43,284 nucleotides of DNA, taken from assembly GCA_012837865.1 (NCBI GenBank), contig DUQJ01000206.1, forward strand, positions 1-43,284, in the 5' to 3' direction. Both the position numbers and the translations under genes were made by a program. How positions within the stretch are numbered: position 1 is the first letter of the stretch; each line of letters begins with the position of its first letter. A model generated the notes under the pieces. The model did not search any database, was not told the DNA's origin, and saw only the letters and a list, made by a program, of their open reading frames with translations. This document shows positions 15,693-22,929 of this stretch, piece after piece. The DNA comes from Clostridiales bacterium. GTDB lineage: Bacteria; Bacillota; Clostridia; Lachnospirales; Lachnospiraceae.

Positions 15693-16361
15693 ATGACAAA
15701 AGACCAGTTTTTATCTGATACTTTAAGGTTCTGGGAAGATCTTGATAACAATCAAAAAATACATTTAAACAACTCAATAGAAAAGCACTATTTTGAAAAA
15801 GGTGAGTCTATGAAAGGTAGTTCGGACCATTGTTCAGGAATATTCTTAATAGAATCGGGTCAAGTACGTGCATACATAATATCTGAAAATGGAAAAGAAA
15901 TAACATTGTTTAGAATGTTTGAAAGGGATGTGTGTATTTTTACTGCATCATGTATAATGAAGAACATTACCTTTGAAGTATATGTAGAGGTCGAGAAACC
16001 AACAGAGGCCTATTTGATTCCAACACAGGTGTATAAGAATTTAGCATCGGAGTCCCTTCCAGTCCAGGCATTTATGAATGATTTAATGGCGTCTAATTTT
16101 AGTGATGTAATGTGGATAATGGAACAAGCATTATTTACAAGCTTCGATAAAAGATTGGCAATGTTTTTATTAGAACAAATCAACATTGAAGGATCAACAG
16201 ACATAAGTATCACCCACGAAAAGATTGCAAATAATATGGGAACTGCGAGAGAAGTAGTCTCTAGAATGCTGAAATATTTTCAAAATGAAGGACTAGTGGC
16301 TCTAGCAAGAGGCGGAATACAAATACTAGATGAAAAAAGATTGCAAAACATAACATTTTAA
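15693..16361 (+). CDS. Crp/Fnr-family transcriptional regulator with a CRP-type recognition helix
   Basis: A 222-aa protein: N-terminal cyclic-nucleotide-type beta barrel (about 20-120), long dimer helix, and C-terminal helix-turn-helix. The recognition helix TAREVVSRMLKYF keeps the R-E-x-x-x-R pattern that E. coli CRP uses to read TGTGA. Cysteines at DHC, DVC and ASC in the barrel are potential redox or metal sites but do not form the FNR N-terminal cluster pattern. Start: ATG 15693 with GAGGGAG 13 bases upstream, a slightly long gap; the ORF-track TTG lies in a terminator. A TGTGA palindrome sits 0.9 kb upstream at trxA. The effector is unknown. Confidence 0.85.
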   Translation: MTKDQFLSDTLRFWEDLDNNQKIHLNNSIEKHYFEKGESMKGSSDHCSGIFLIESGQVRAYIISENGKEITLFRMFERDVCIFTASCIMKNITFEVYVEVEKPTEAYLIPTQVYKNLASESLPVQAFMNDLMASNFSDVMWIMEQALFTSFDKRLAMFLLEQINIEGSTDISITHEKIANNMGTAREVVSRMLKYFQNEGLVALARGGIQILDEKRLQNITF

Positions 16362-16376
16362 ATAAAATAAATCAAT

Positions 16377-16425
16377 AAAAAGCTACCCTATGCAAAACAA
16401 TGAATTGCATATGGGTAGTTTTTAT
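16377..16425. terminator. Bidirectional terminator between Crp/Fnr regulator and ytaF
   Basis: AAAAGCTACCCTATGCAA pairs with TTGCATATGGGTAGTTTTT, with one G-U pair and a bulge, and T runs on both strands. Confidence 0.8.
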
Positions 16426-17039
16426 TAATTATTAAAAAACAATTCATATAGACCTAGCAATATGATCATGCATGAAGTTACAATTTCAATAACTTTGGAT
16501 AATTTACTAAAAGAAAAGATACCTCCAATAGCAAAACCTATTTTAATAAAAAGAAAACTAAAAAGAAATGAGAAAAAAGAGGTTAGAACTATATTTAATC
16601 CTGCAATGCTTGCACCTATTCCAAGTCCTATATTATTTAAACTCAAAAGTATGCCAAGAGATATAGCCTCTTTGAAATCAATTGTCTTGGAATTGTTTGT
16701 ATCTAAGAGTTCGGGGTTATCAATTAAATTAAAATATTTAAAAGTTTTTTGTTTTGATATATTATTATTATTTGTTTTTATAATTGATGTAATAAGCATA
16801 TATAAGCCAAATGATATTAATGTTAATCCACCAATAATATTTGAATATTTAGGCGATACTAGATCTGAAATTAAGTTTCCTAATAACATTGCAAGAATAG
16901 TACCAAGGCATGATATAGATGCAACGATTAAATTCATAAAATTATTTATCTTTATTTTTTTAATTCCATAATTAAGACCAATAATAAAATTATCCCCACT
17001 TGATGATAAAGCAAATGATAATATTGAAAAAAGACCCAT
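16425..17039 (-). CDS. ytaF: Sporulation membrane protein YtaF (MntP-related)
   Basis: A 204-aa integral membrane protein with six hydrophobic segments in two triplets, each beginning with a small acidic motif (SSSGDNFIIGLNYGI near the N-terminus and LSLNNIGLGIGA in the second half). The loop FNLIDNPELLDTNNSKTIDFKEA is characteristic of YtaF and looks like a metal-binding EF-hand-type stretch. The start is moved to Met28 of the ORF (minus-strand ATG at 17039) because AAGGGGA precedes it. YtaF is associated with sporulation in Bacillus; its MntP kinship suggests divalent-cation export. Monocistronic. Confidence 0.85.
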   Translation of the reverse strand: MGLFSILSFALSSSGDNFIIGLNYGIKKIKINNFMNLIVASISCLGTILAMLLGNLISDLVSPKYSNIIGGLTLISFGLYMLITSIIKTNNNNISKQKTFKYFNLIDNPELLDTNNSKTIDFKEAISLGILLSLNNIGLGIGASIAGLNIVLTSFFSFLFSFLFIKIGFAIGGIFSFSKLSKVIEIVTSCMIILLGLYELFFNN

Positions 17040-17201
17040 AAAAAGTCCCCTTATCTTGTTTAATATATAATATGAAAGAAGATAATAACTGGTTCTTAAG
17101 AATAAAAAACTTATTTGCATTTTAAAAAAATTAAATGTATATAATTGTGAAAATAAACAAATATTATCTATGTGGCATTAATTATATTGGAGGTGAATTG
17201 T

Positions 17202-17390
17202 TTGCTTGATGATTTATATAATGCAAAAGATTTATTTACTTTAAAAACTGATAAGAATATAAACCATATTAGTGACAATAATTCCATGGAATATAAAATA
17301 AAAGATGAATTTAAAAAATCAGAAATGAAAAGTAAAATTGATGCACTATATGCTATTGAAGAAATTGAAGAAAACCAAGGATTTTTTTAA
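17202..17390 (+). CDS. Unknown 62-aa protein
   Basis: I do not recognise this protein. It is 62 aa, hydrophilic and highly charged (KIKDEFKKSEMKSKIDAL), probably alpha-helical at the C-terminus, with no cysteine, signal or membrane segment. Start: TTG 17202 with a strong GGAGGTG 6 bases upstream; the earlier start in the ORF track precedes this site. It ends 19 bases before the GlsB-family gene and likely shares its transcript. Confidence 0.55.
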   Translation: MLDDLYNAKDLFTLKTDKNINHISDNNSMEYKIKDEFKKSEMKSKIDALYAIEEIEENQGFF

Positions 17391-17409
17391 TTATGAAAGG
17401 AGATAAATT

Positions 17410-17679
17410 ATGCCGGATTTAGTTAATATTATTGTATGGTTAATATTGGGCGGTATTTCAGGTTGGATTGCTAGCTTAATAACTAGTAAAGATTCTGAGA
17501 TGGGAATTGGATCGAATATACTAGTAGGTATCTTGGGTGCTGTTCTAGGAGGTTGGCTAACAGGCATATTTGGCTGGGGGCCAGCTACGGGATTAAATAT
17601 TTGGAGTTTCTTTGTCTCCATAGGTGGTTCAGTAATCTTATTAGCTATATTGAGTATGATAAAAGGTAAATCAGAATAA
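17410..17679 (+). CDS. GlsB/YeaQ/YmgE-family stress-response membrane protein
   Basis: An 89-aa protein with three hydrophobic segments and the glycine-rich family pattern GGISGWIASLI, GILGAVLGGWL and SIGGSVILLAIL. Members are small envelope-stress or general-stress proteins of uncertain mechanism, also labelled transglycosylase-associated. GAAAGGAGA precedes the ATG. It is coupled to the small upstream gene and followed by a terminator. Two serine/glycine-rich turns and the central GWGPATG loop are as expected. Confidence 0.88.
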   Translation: MPDLVNIIVWLILGGISGWIASLITSKDSEMGIGSNILVGILGAVLGGWLTGIFGWGPATGLNIWSFFVSIGGSVILLAILSMIKGKSE

Positions 17680-17693
17680 AGAATTGTAATCAT

Positions 17694-17722
17694 AAAAAGG
17701 TGATCTTTAGATTGCCTTTTTT
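17694..17722 (+). terminator. Terminator after the GlsB-family gene
   Basis: AAAAGGTGATCT pairs with AGATTGCCTTTT (two G-U pairs), followed by TTATTTAG. Confidence 0.7.
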
Positions 17723-17860
17723 ATTTAGCTTGAATTAAAGTCTTAAATTAACAATACAATTAAATATAATAGATATTATCTAGAAAGGGTTAATGTTGAA
17801 TAATAAATGAAGTTATTGTATGATTATATAAACAAGAAATTTATTTATGGAGGAGAAAAA

Positions 17861-18541
17861 ATGTCCTGCAATTGTAACCATGATCAATCAGATAATTGTA
17901 TAAAGAGAGTTCCAATCTTCAGCCATTTAACAGAAGAGGAAATGATAGAAGTATCATTGATTACAACTGAAAAAACATACCAAAAAGGGGAATATATTTA
18001 TTCCCAAGAAGATATTATTAATAAAATATTTGTTATACATAGTGGGAAGATTAGGATATACAGGTTAAGCCACACTGGTAAAGAACAAGTTATTAGAATA
18101 TTAGAGCATGGTGATTTTATGGGTGAATTATCTTTGTTTAGTCCACAGCCTGCTACAGATTATGCGGTTGTTACTGAAGATGCAACAATGTGTGTTATAG
18201 ATGGTGAAAAACTTAAAAAGCTTATGTTAAACTATACAGCCATTTCTTTTAAAATACTAGAAGAAATTAGCCATAGACTTGAAAAGGCAGAAAATTTAAT
18301 TGAAGATATTAATCTTCACTCTGTTGAACAAAGAATAGCAGATGCCTTGCTAGATATGGTAAACGAAAAGGGTATAGTCAATCTTAATATGAGTAAAGGA
18401 GATTTGGCATCACAACTGGGTATGACTCAGGAGACCTTAAGTAGAAAACTATCTCTATTTCAGGAGGAAAAATTAATAAAATTAGAAGGTCAAAGAATAA
18501 TAAGAATAATGAACAAAGAAGGCTTAGATTATTATAGTTGA
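17861..18541 (+). CDS. Crp/Fnr-family regulator with N-terminal cysteine cluster (FNR-like)
   Basis: A 226-aa regulator. The N-terminus MSCNCNHDQSDNC has three cysteines (3, 5, 13) just before the barrel (RVPIFSHLTEEEM), recalling the iron-sulfur cysteines of FNR, and another cysteine (TMCVIDG) lies in the barrel, as FNR has. The recognition helix TQETLSRKLSLF has the FNR-like E-x-x-S-R pattern. Barrel motifs such as HGDFMGELSLF are normal. Start: ATG 17861 with GGAGGAG 6 bases upstream; the ORF track starts too early. It may sense oxygen, NO or redox, which is inference. Monocistronic as far as visible. Confidence 0.85.
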   Translation: MSCNCNHDQSDNCIKRVPIFSHLTEEEMIEVSLITTEKTYQKGEYIYSQEDIINKIFVIHSGKIRIYRLSHTGKEQVIRILEHGDFMGELSLFSPQPATDYAVVTEDATMCVIDGEKLKKLMLNYTAISFKILEEISHRLEKAENLIEDINLHSVEQRIADALLDMVNEKGIVNLNMSKGDLASQLGMTQETLSRKLSLFQEEKLIKLEGQRIIRIMNKEGLDYYS

Positions 18542-18627
18542 TCTTAATAGATAATACCCTGTAATAGTTCGACTTTATTCTTTTAGGACAATCAGATAGA
18601 TAATATAATATAAGGGAATTTTAGATG

Positions 18628-18656
18628 TAATACCTGCATTTCAACCTGCATACAAT
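18628..18656 (+). promoter_or_regulatory. Sigma-E-type sporulation promoter of spoIIID
   Basis: TAATACC, a 14-base spacer and CATACAAT, matching the mother-cell sigma-E pattern (KHATA...14...CATACAnT) in both sequence and spacing. spoIIID is a known sigma-E target in Bacillus. Transcription would begin near 18663. Confidence 0.7.
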
Positions 18657-18689
18657 GTAACAACAATGTAAATAAGGGGGAATGCGTTT

Positions 18690-18725
18690 TTGAATAATGA
18701 AAAATCTAAAACGCAAACGCTATGA
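18690..18725 (+). CDS. Leader peptide ORF overlapping the spoIIID start (candidate)
   Basis: An 11-codon frame TTG-AAT-AAT-GAA... encoding (M)NNEKSKTQTL. AAGGGGG ends 9 bases before its TTG, and its TGA overlaps the spoIIID ATG as ATGA. spoIIID itself has no ribosome site near its ATG, so this ORF may deliver ribosomes by translational coupling. An 8-bp stem (TGCGTTTT with AAAACGCA) spans most of it and offers another explanation. Not proven to be translated. Confidence 0.4.
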   Translation: MNNEKSKTQTL

Positions 18726-18991
18726 AAGGGTATATAGAAGAAAGAGCGGTAGAAATTGCTAATTACATTATCGAAAATAATGCTACAGTAAGGCAAACAG
18801 CAAAACAATTTGGTATATCCAAATCAACAGTACATAAAGACGTTACAGAACGTTTGTCTCAGATCAACCCTTCTCTTGCTGAAAAAACTCGTGTGGTATT
18901 AGATCGAAATAAATCAGAGAGGCATATAAGAGGAGGTCTGGCAACAAAGGAAAAATATTTAAAACAATTAAAATATACAAAACAATATTAA
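18722..18991 (+). CDS. spoIIID: Sporulation transcriptional regulator SpoIIID
   Basis: A mother-cell DNA-binding protein that adjusts the sigma-E regulon and promotes the switch to sigma-K. The 89-aa product matches SpoIIID throughout: EERAVEIANYII at the N-terminus, the helix-turn-helix TVRQTAKQFGISKSTVHKDV, then SERHIRGGLATKEKY with the conserved basic C-terminal helix. The start is fixed by an in-frame TAA at 18707 and by family alignment to MKGYIEER. There is no ribosome site within 20 bases of the ATG; the nearest is 41 bases upstream. A sigma-E-type promoter precedes and a strong terminator follows. Presence implies endospore formation. Confidence 0.96.
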   Translation: MKGYIEERAVEIANYIIENNATVRQTAKQFGISKSTVHKDVTERLSQINPSLAEKTRVVLDRNKSERHIRGGLATKEKYLKQLKYTKQY

Positions 18992-18999
18992 AAAGCAGG

Positions 19000-19033
19000 A
19001 GGATTCATATTAAATATATGGGTCCTTTTGTTT
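19000..19033 (+). terminator. Terminator after spoIIID
   Basis: AGGATTCATAT pairs with ATATGGGTCCT (two G-U pairs) around a 5-base loop, followed by TTTGTTT. Confidence 0.75.
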
Positions 19034-19047
19034 GGATAAGAATTCAT

Positions 19048-19076
19048 TTCAAATATTGAGGATAAAATGGTATAAT
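19048..19076 (+). promoter_or_regulatory. rnf operon promoter P1 (extended -10)
   Basis: TTCAAA, a 17-base spacer and TGGTATAAT. Start near 19083, giving a leader of about 190 bases before rnfC that contains the Rex-like site. Confidence 0.6.
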
Positions 19077-19097
19077 AAGTATGTGTCTGATTAGCTT

Positions 19098-19115
19098 TGG
19101 TTAAAATATTAACGA
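19098..19115. promoter_or_regulatory. Rex-like operator in the rnf leader
   Basis: TGGTTAAAATATTAACGA matches the Rex consensus TTGTTAAnnnnTTAACAA at 12 of 14 defined positions, with an intact GTTAA-n4-TTAAC core. It lies about 15-33 bases downstream of the P1 start, suited to repression. Rex senses NADH/NAD+, and Rnf produces NADH. Confidence 0.55.
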
Positions 19116-19189
19116 GATGGGAGAATATATTGCTACTTTATAGTATTATTAAGCTAATAAGTCGCTACTAGGATGATTAAACAATAATA

Positions 19190-19218
19190 CCATGTTATAA
19201 TGTTCACATTAAATATGG
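19190..19218. promoter_or_regulatory. Inverted repeat overlapping a second possible rnf promoter
   Basis: Arms CCATGTTATAATGT and ACATTAAATATGG pair with one bulge and one mismatch around TC; the core AATGTTCACATT is palindromic apart from the central TC. The left arm contains an extended -10 TGTTATAAT (19193-19201) that lacks a good -35. It may be an operator, an RNA hairpin, or both. Confidence 0.4.
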
Positions 19219-19273
19219 TAGGTGTAAAGAATATAATTATATTTTAAAATATAAAGAAAGAAGGATTAGGTTT

Positions 19274-20590
19274 ATGAGTAATGCAACATTTTTAGGTGGA
19301 TTTAAAGTGCTAGATGGCAAGAAACTAACTAAAAACAAACCTATAACATCATTAAAACCATTAGGGGAGTTAGTGTTTCCCTTATCTCAATATAATGGTG
19401 GAGTAGCAAATGCGCTCGTAAGCAAGGGAGATGCTGTTCTTGTTGGTCAAATTATAGGTGAGTCATCTGATGATTATAAAACTAATATTATAAGTTCTGT
19501 ATCTGGCAAGGTGAAGGCAATAGAAACAAGATTATCACCAACAGGGGGAAAAATTGAATCAATTGTTATAGAAAATGATGATAAATACGAAACAATTGAG
19601 AACTATGGTATTAAAGAGGATTATAAGGGATTAACAAAGGAAAGAATTATAGAGAAAATAAGAAATGCAGGGATAATAGGATTAGGTGGAGCGGGATTTC
19701 CTAGCCATATAAAATTACAATATGAAAAAGCAAATGAAATTAAATATATTATTATTAATGCCCTAGAATCTGATATGTTTGTTACATCAGATAGTAGCTC
19801 GACTGAAAGTTATTCAGATAAGGTAATAGAAGGGGCTAAAATTTTATTGCATTTATTTGAAAATGCTAAAGTGATTATAGCAATAGGTACCAATATGCCA
19901 AATGCAATAAAATTAATAGAAGAAAAATTAATAGAAGAAGATAGAGTAGAAATTAAAACATTAAGGCCTAATTATCCAATTGGTGAAGAGCGCCAAATGA
20001 TATATGCAGTAACTAAAAGAAAGTTACCTTTAAGCACGTTGCCAATAAAAGCAGGCTATATTGTAAACAATGTATCAACGATTATAGCTATATTTGATGC
20101 TGTAGCATTAGGAATACCACTTATAGAGCGTGTTGTTACTGTTACAGGTGATGCGATAAAAGAGCCGGCTAATTTTAGGGTTAGAATTGGTACAAGCCAT
20201 GCTGAGATAATAGAGGCAGCAGGTGGGTTTGTTACAGAACCTAAAAAGGTCATATCTGGAGGGCTTATGTCAGGAAAAGCGTTGTACTCACTAGAGCTTC
20301 CTGTTACAGGGTTGACAAATGCTATTGTTGCCTTTGTTAGTGATGAAGACTCATATTCAGCAATGCCATGTATACGTTGTGGTAAATGCATTGAGGTTTG
20401 TCCAAGTAAAATTATGCCCGTAGAACTTGCAATGTTAGCAGAAAGAGAAGATAGCAAAGCATTTATAAAACTAAATGGATTGGAATGCATTGAATGTGGA
20501 TATTGTACATTTATTTGTCCATCAAAAAGAAAATTATTACAGTCTATAAAATATGGCAAAGTTATATGTAAGAACAAGAATAAGAAATAG
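19274..20590 (+). CDS. rnfC: Rnf complex subunit C (NADH-binding, 2x[4Fe-4S])
   Basis: Peripheral cytoplasmic subunit of the ferredoxin:NAD+ oxidoreductase, holding the NADH/FMN site. The 438-aa protein starts with the barrel-sandwich region (KPLGELVFPLSQ), has the nucleotide-binding GLGGAGFPSHIKL near residue 138 and ends with two ferredoxin motifs, CIRCGKCIEVCP and CIECGYCTFICP. The length is like other clostridial RnfC, without the long alanine-rich tail of enterobacterial RsxC. AAGAAGGA precedes the ATG. First gene of the six-gene operon rnfCDGEAB; rnfD follows after 15 bases. Regulation is suggested by the Rex-like site in the leader. Confidence 0.97.
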   Translation: MSNATFLGGFKVLDGKKLTKNKPITSLKPLGELVFPLSQYNGGVANALVSKGDAVLVGQIIGESSDDYKTNIISSVSGKVKAIETRLSPTGGKIESIVIENDDKYETIENYGIKEDYKGLTKERIIEKIRNAGIIGLGGAGFPSHIKLQYEKANEIKYIIINALESDMFVTSDSSSTESYSDKVIEGAKILLHLFENAKVIIAIGTNMPNAIKLIEEKLIEEDRVEIKTLRPNYPIGEERQMIYAVTKRKLPLSTLPIKAGYIVNNVSTIIAIFDAVALGIPLIERVVTVTGDAIKEPANFRVRIGTSHAEIIEAAGGFVTEPKKVISGGLMSGKALYSLELPVTGLTNAIVAFVSDEDSYSAMPCIRCGKCIEVCPSKIMPVELAMLAEREDSKAFIKLNGLECIECGYCTFICPSKRKLLQSIKYGKVICKNKNKK

Positions 20591-20605
20591 AAAGAGGTGT
20601 AAGAT

Positions 20606-21604
20606 TTGAGCGATATGTATAATGTTTCATATGCTCCACATATAACAAGTAATTATTCAACGCGTAATATTATGCAGGATGTTGCTATTGCATTAATACC
20701 CGCGAGTTTATTTGGTATATATAATTTTGGTCTTAGAGCATTAATGATATTGATGATATCTGTTTTAACATGTGTAATGACAGAATATTTATTTTTAAAA
20801 TTTTCTAAAAAACCAATAACAAAAAGTGATTATAGTGAAGTTGTAACGGGTATGCTGATTGCACTTAATTTATCAGCTAATTCACCATTATGGTTACCAG
20901 TAATTGGCGGTGTTTTTGCTATATGGGTAGTTAAAATGTTATATGGTGGAATTGGTCAAAACTTTATGAATCCAGCAATGGCTGCTCGTTGTTTTTTATT
21001 AATTAGCTTTCCGACAAGAATGGCAAACTATGCTATAGAATCAATAGGTGCAAATACTAATTTAATAAATAAGATGTATTATGGAGCCATATCAGTAGAT
21101 TCAATTTCAGGCGCTACTCCTTTAGCTGGTTTAAAAGCGGGAGAAAGTATAAAGCTATTTGATATGTTTATCGGAAATATTAATGGAACGATTGGTGAGA
21201 CGAGTGCTTTAGCAATTTTGATTGGAGCGTCGTATTTAATATATAGAAAAATTATTACTTTAAGAATTCCATTATCCTATTTAGTTTCATTTGCAGTGTT
21301 TATTGCGGTTTTTGGTAGTAAAGGAATGGATCTTAATTTTATATTTGCCCATATTCTTGGTGGAGGTTTACTGTTAGCTGCATTCTTTATGGCAACGGAT
21401 TATTCAACCTCTCCGATTACACCAAATGGGAAAGTTATATATGGAATTCTTCTAGGAATTCTATCAGGAGTGTTTAGAGTATATGGTGCATCCCCAGAAG
21501 GGACATCCTATGTAATTATTATAGGAAATATGTTAGTACCATTTATTGAGAAGATATCTCTTCCCAAGCCTTTTGGAAAGGAGAAGATAAAAGATGTCGA
21601 ATAA
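20606..21604 (+). CDS. rnfD: Rnf complex subunit D (covalent-FMN membrane subunit)
   Basis: Integral membrane subunit of Rnf with about nine to ten hydrophobic helices in 332 aa. The flavinylation motif SISGATPLAG places the FMN-bearing threonine at residue 171, attached by ApbE. Related to NqrB. Start: TTG 20606 with AGAGGTG about 8 bases upstream; ATG three codons later is an alternative. It overlaps rnfG by 11 bases, showing tight translational coupling. With RnfE and RnfA it forms the ion-conducting core; coupling ion (Na+ or H+) cannot be read. Confidence 0.96.
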   Translation: MSDMYNVSYAPHITSNYSTRNIMQDVAIALIPASLFGIYNFGLRALMILMISVLTCVMTEYLFLKFSKKPITKSDYSEVVTGMLIALNLSANSPLWLPVIGGVFAIWVVKMLYGGIGQNFMNPAMAARCFLLISFPTRMANYAIESIGANTNLINKMYYGAISVDSISGATPLAGLKAGESIKLFDMFIGNINGTIGETSALAILIGASYLIYRKIITLRIPLSYLVSFAVFIAVFGSKGMDLNFIFAHILGGGLLLAAFFMATDYSTSPITPNGKVIYGILLGILSGVFRVYGASPEGTSYVIIIGNMLVPFIEKISLPKPFGKEKIKDVE

Positions 21605-22229
21605 ATATTTTAAATTAATGAAAGATGCTTTAATATTATTTGTAATCACATTAATATCAGGATTGTCGCTTGGTTTTGTAAATGAATTAACTAAGGTACC
21701 TATAGCTGCAAGAGAAATGGAGACTAAGTTAAAAGCCTATCAAATTGTATATAATAGTGCAGATCATATTAAAGCTGATGAAGAACTTATATTAAAAGTT
21801 GAGGAACAAGGCCTAGATAAGATAGATAAAGCTTATACAGGGATTTATATTAATGAGGTTAATCAGGCATACGATAATAATAATAATATGATAGGATATA
21901 TTGTTATCACTACAACAAATAATGGATACGGAGGCCCGATTACACTAGCCCTGGGCTATACTGTTGATGGTGTAATGATGGGTGTAGAGATATTATCTAT
22001 GAATGAAACGGCTGATTTAGGAAGCAAAGTAAATGATCCGGAATTTAAGAATCAGTTTATAGATAGAGAGCAACAAGAATTTAGGCTCATTAAAGGTGAA
22101 GTAAATGCAGATGATGAGATTGCTGCAGTTAGTGGTGCAACTATGTCATCAGATGCTGTGGTTGATGCAATTAATGGTTCACTAGCCTTTATCAATGAGT
22201 ATGGGGCAATATCTGGAGGTGATAAATAA
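21594..22229 (+). CDS. rnfG: Rnf complex subunit G (covalent-FMN, exported domain)
   Basis: A 211-aa subunit with one N-terminal membrane helix (ALILFVITLISGLSLGFV) and an extracytoplasmic FMN-binding domain. The acceptor motif AAVSGATMSS places FMN on T183, near the C-terminus as usual. The segment GYGGPITLALGYT and ADLGSKVNDPEF are standard for RnfG/NqrC. Its first bases overlap rnfD and its stop overlaps the rnfE start by one base. FMN attachment needs the exported ApbE; one such gene lies at 7511-8557. Confidence 0.96.
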   Translation: MSNKYFKLMKDALILFVITLISGLSLGFVNELTKVPIAAREMETKLKAYQIVYNSADHIKADEELILKVEEQGLDKIDKAYTGIYINEVNQAYDNNNNMIGYIVITTTNNGYGGPITLALGYTVDGVMMGVEILSMNETADLGSKVNDPEFKNQFIDREQQEFRLIKGEVNADDEIAAVSGATMSSDAVVDAINGSLAFINEYGAISGGDK

Positions 22230-22918
22230 TGAAGAATGCTTATTTAGAACGATTAAAAAATGGTATTATAACAGAAAACCCTACATTTGTTTTAATGCTT
22301 GGAATGTGCCCTACGATGGCAGTGACAAGATCAGCTTATAATGGACTTGGAATGGGGCTTACCTCTGCCGCTGTACTTATAATGTCGAATTTAATAATTT
22401 CAGCGCTAAGAAAAGTTATACCGGATAAAGTTAGAATCCCTTCATATATAGTTGTTGTTGCAACACTTGTTACAATAATTCAATTTCTATTAAAAGCTTA
22501 TCTCCCTTATTTAGATGAGCAACTAGGGATATATATTCCTTTAATAGTTGTAAACTGTATCATACTTGGTAGGGCTGAAGCGTATGCTGCTAAGAACCCC
22601 ATAGGATTATCAACATTTGATGGTATAGGTATGGGATTAGGATTTGCTATTGGCCTAACGGCTATAGGTGCAGTTCGTGAATTACTTGGAAATGGAACCA
22701 TATTTGATTTTAAAATAATGCCTTCTTTTTACGAACCAATTAAAATATTTGTATTAGCTCCTGGTGCATTTTTTGTACTGGCTTTACTTACAGTTTTCCA
22801 AAAGAAATTAGGAAATAAGCGTGTTATAAAAGGTAAGAATAGTGCAACAACTGGTGGATGTGCATGTTGTGAAAATGCAGATGTTTGTGCTGTAAACAAA
22901 TCAGATAACAAGTCATAG
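22229..22918 (+). CDS. rnfE: Rnf complex subunit E, with cysteine-rich C-terminal tail
   Basis: A 229-aa membrane subunit homologous to RnfA/NqrD, with six hydrophobic helices. Typical blocks are NPTFVLMLGMCPTMAVT at the start and VNCIILGRAEAYA mid-protein; the conserved cysteines of these two blocks form part of the membrane iron site shared with RnfA. After the last helix there is a 25-30 residue tail with GGCACCENADVC, giving cysteines at 211, 213, 214 and 220, which could bind metal. GGAGGTG precedes the ATG, which overlaps the rnfG stop. Such tails are not universal in the family. Confidence 0.95.
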   Translation: MKNAYLERLKNGIITENPTFVLMLGMCPTMAVTRSAYNGLGMGLTSAAVLIMSNLIISALRKVIPDKVRIPSYIVVVATLVTIIQFLLKAYLPYLDEQLGIYIPLIVVNCIILGRAEAYAAKNPIGLSTFDGIGMGLGFAIGLTAIGAVRELLGNGTIFDFKIMPSFYEPIKIFVLAPGAFFVLALLTVFQKKLGNKRVIKGKNSATTGGCACCENADVCAVNKSDNKS

Positions 22919-22929
22919 GAGGGAGTAAA

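Noticed and set aside
16462-16971. 169-aa plus-strand ORF
   Set aside because: Antisense to ytaF, which has a clear family match; composition is that of a shadow frame.
20056-20577. 173-aa minus-strand ORF
   Set aside because: Antisense to the highly conserved rnfC; shadow frame.
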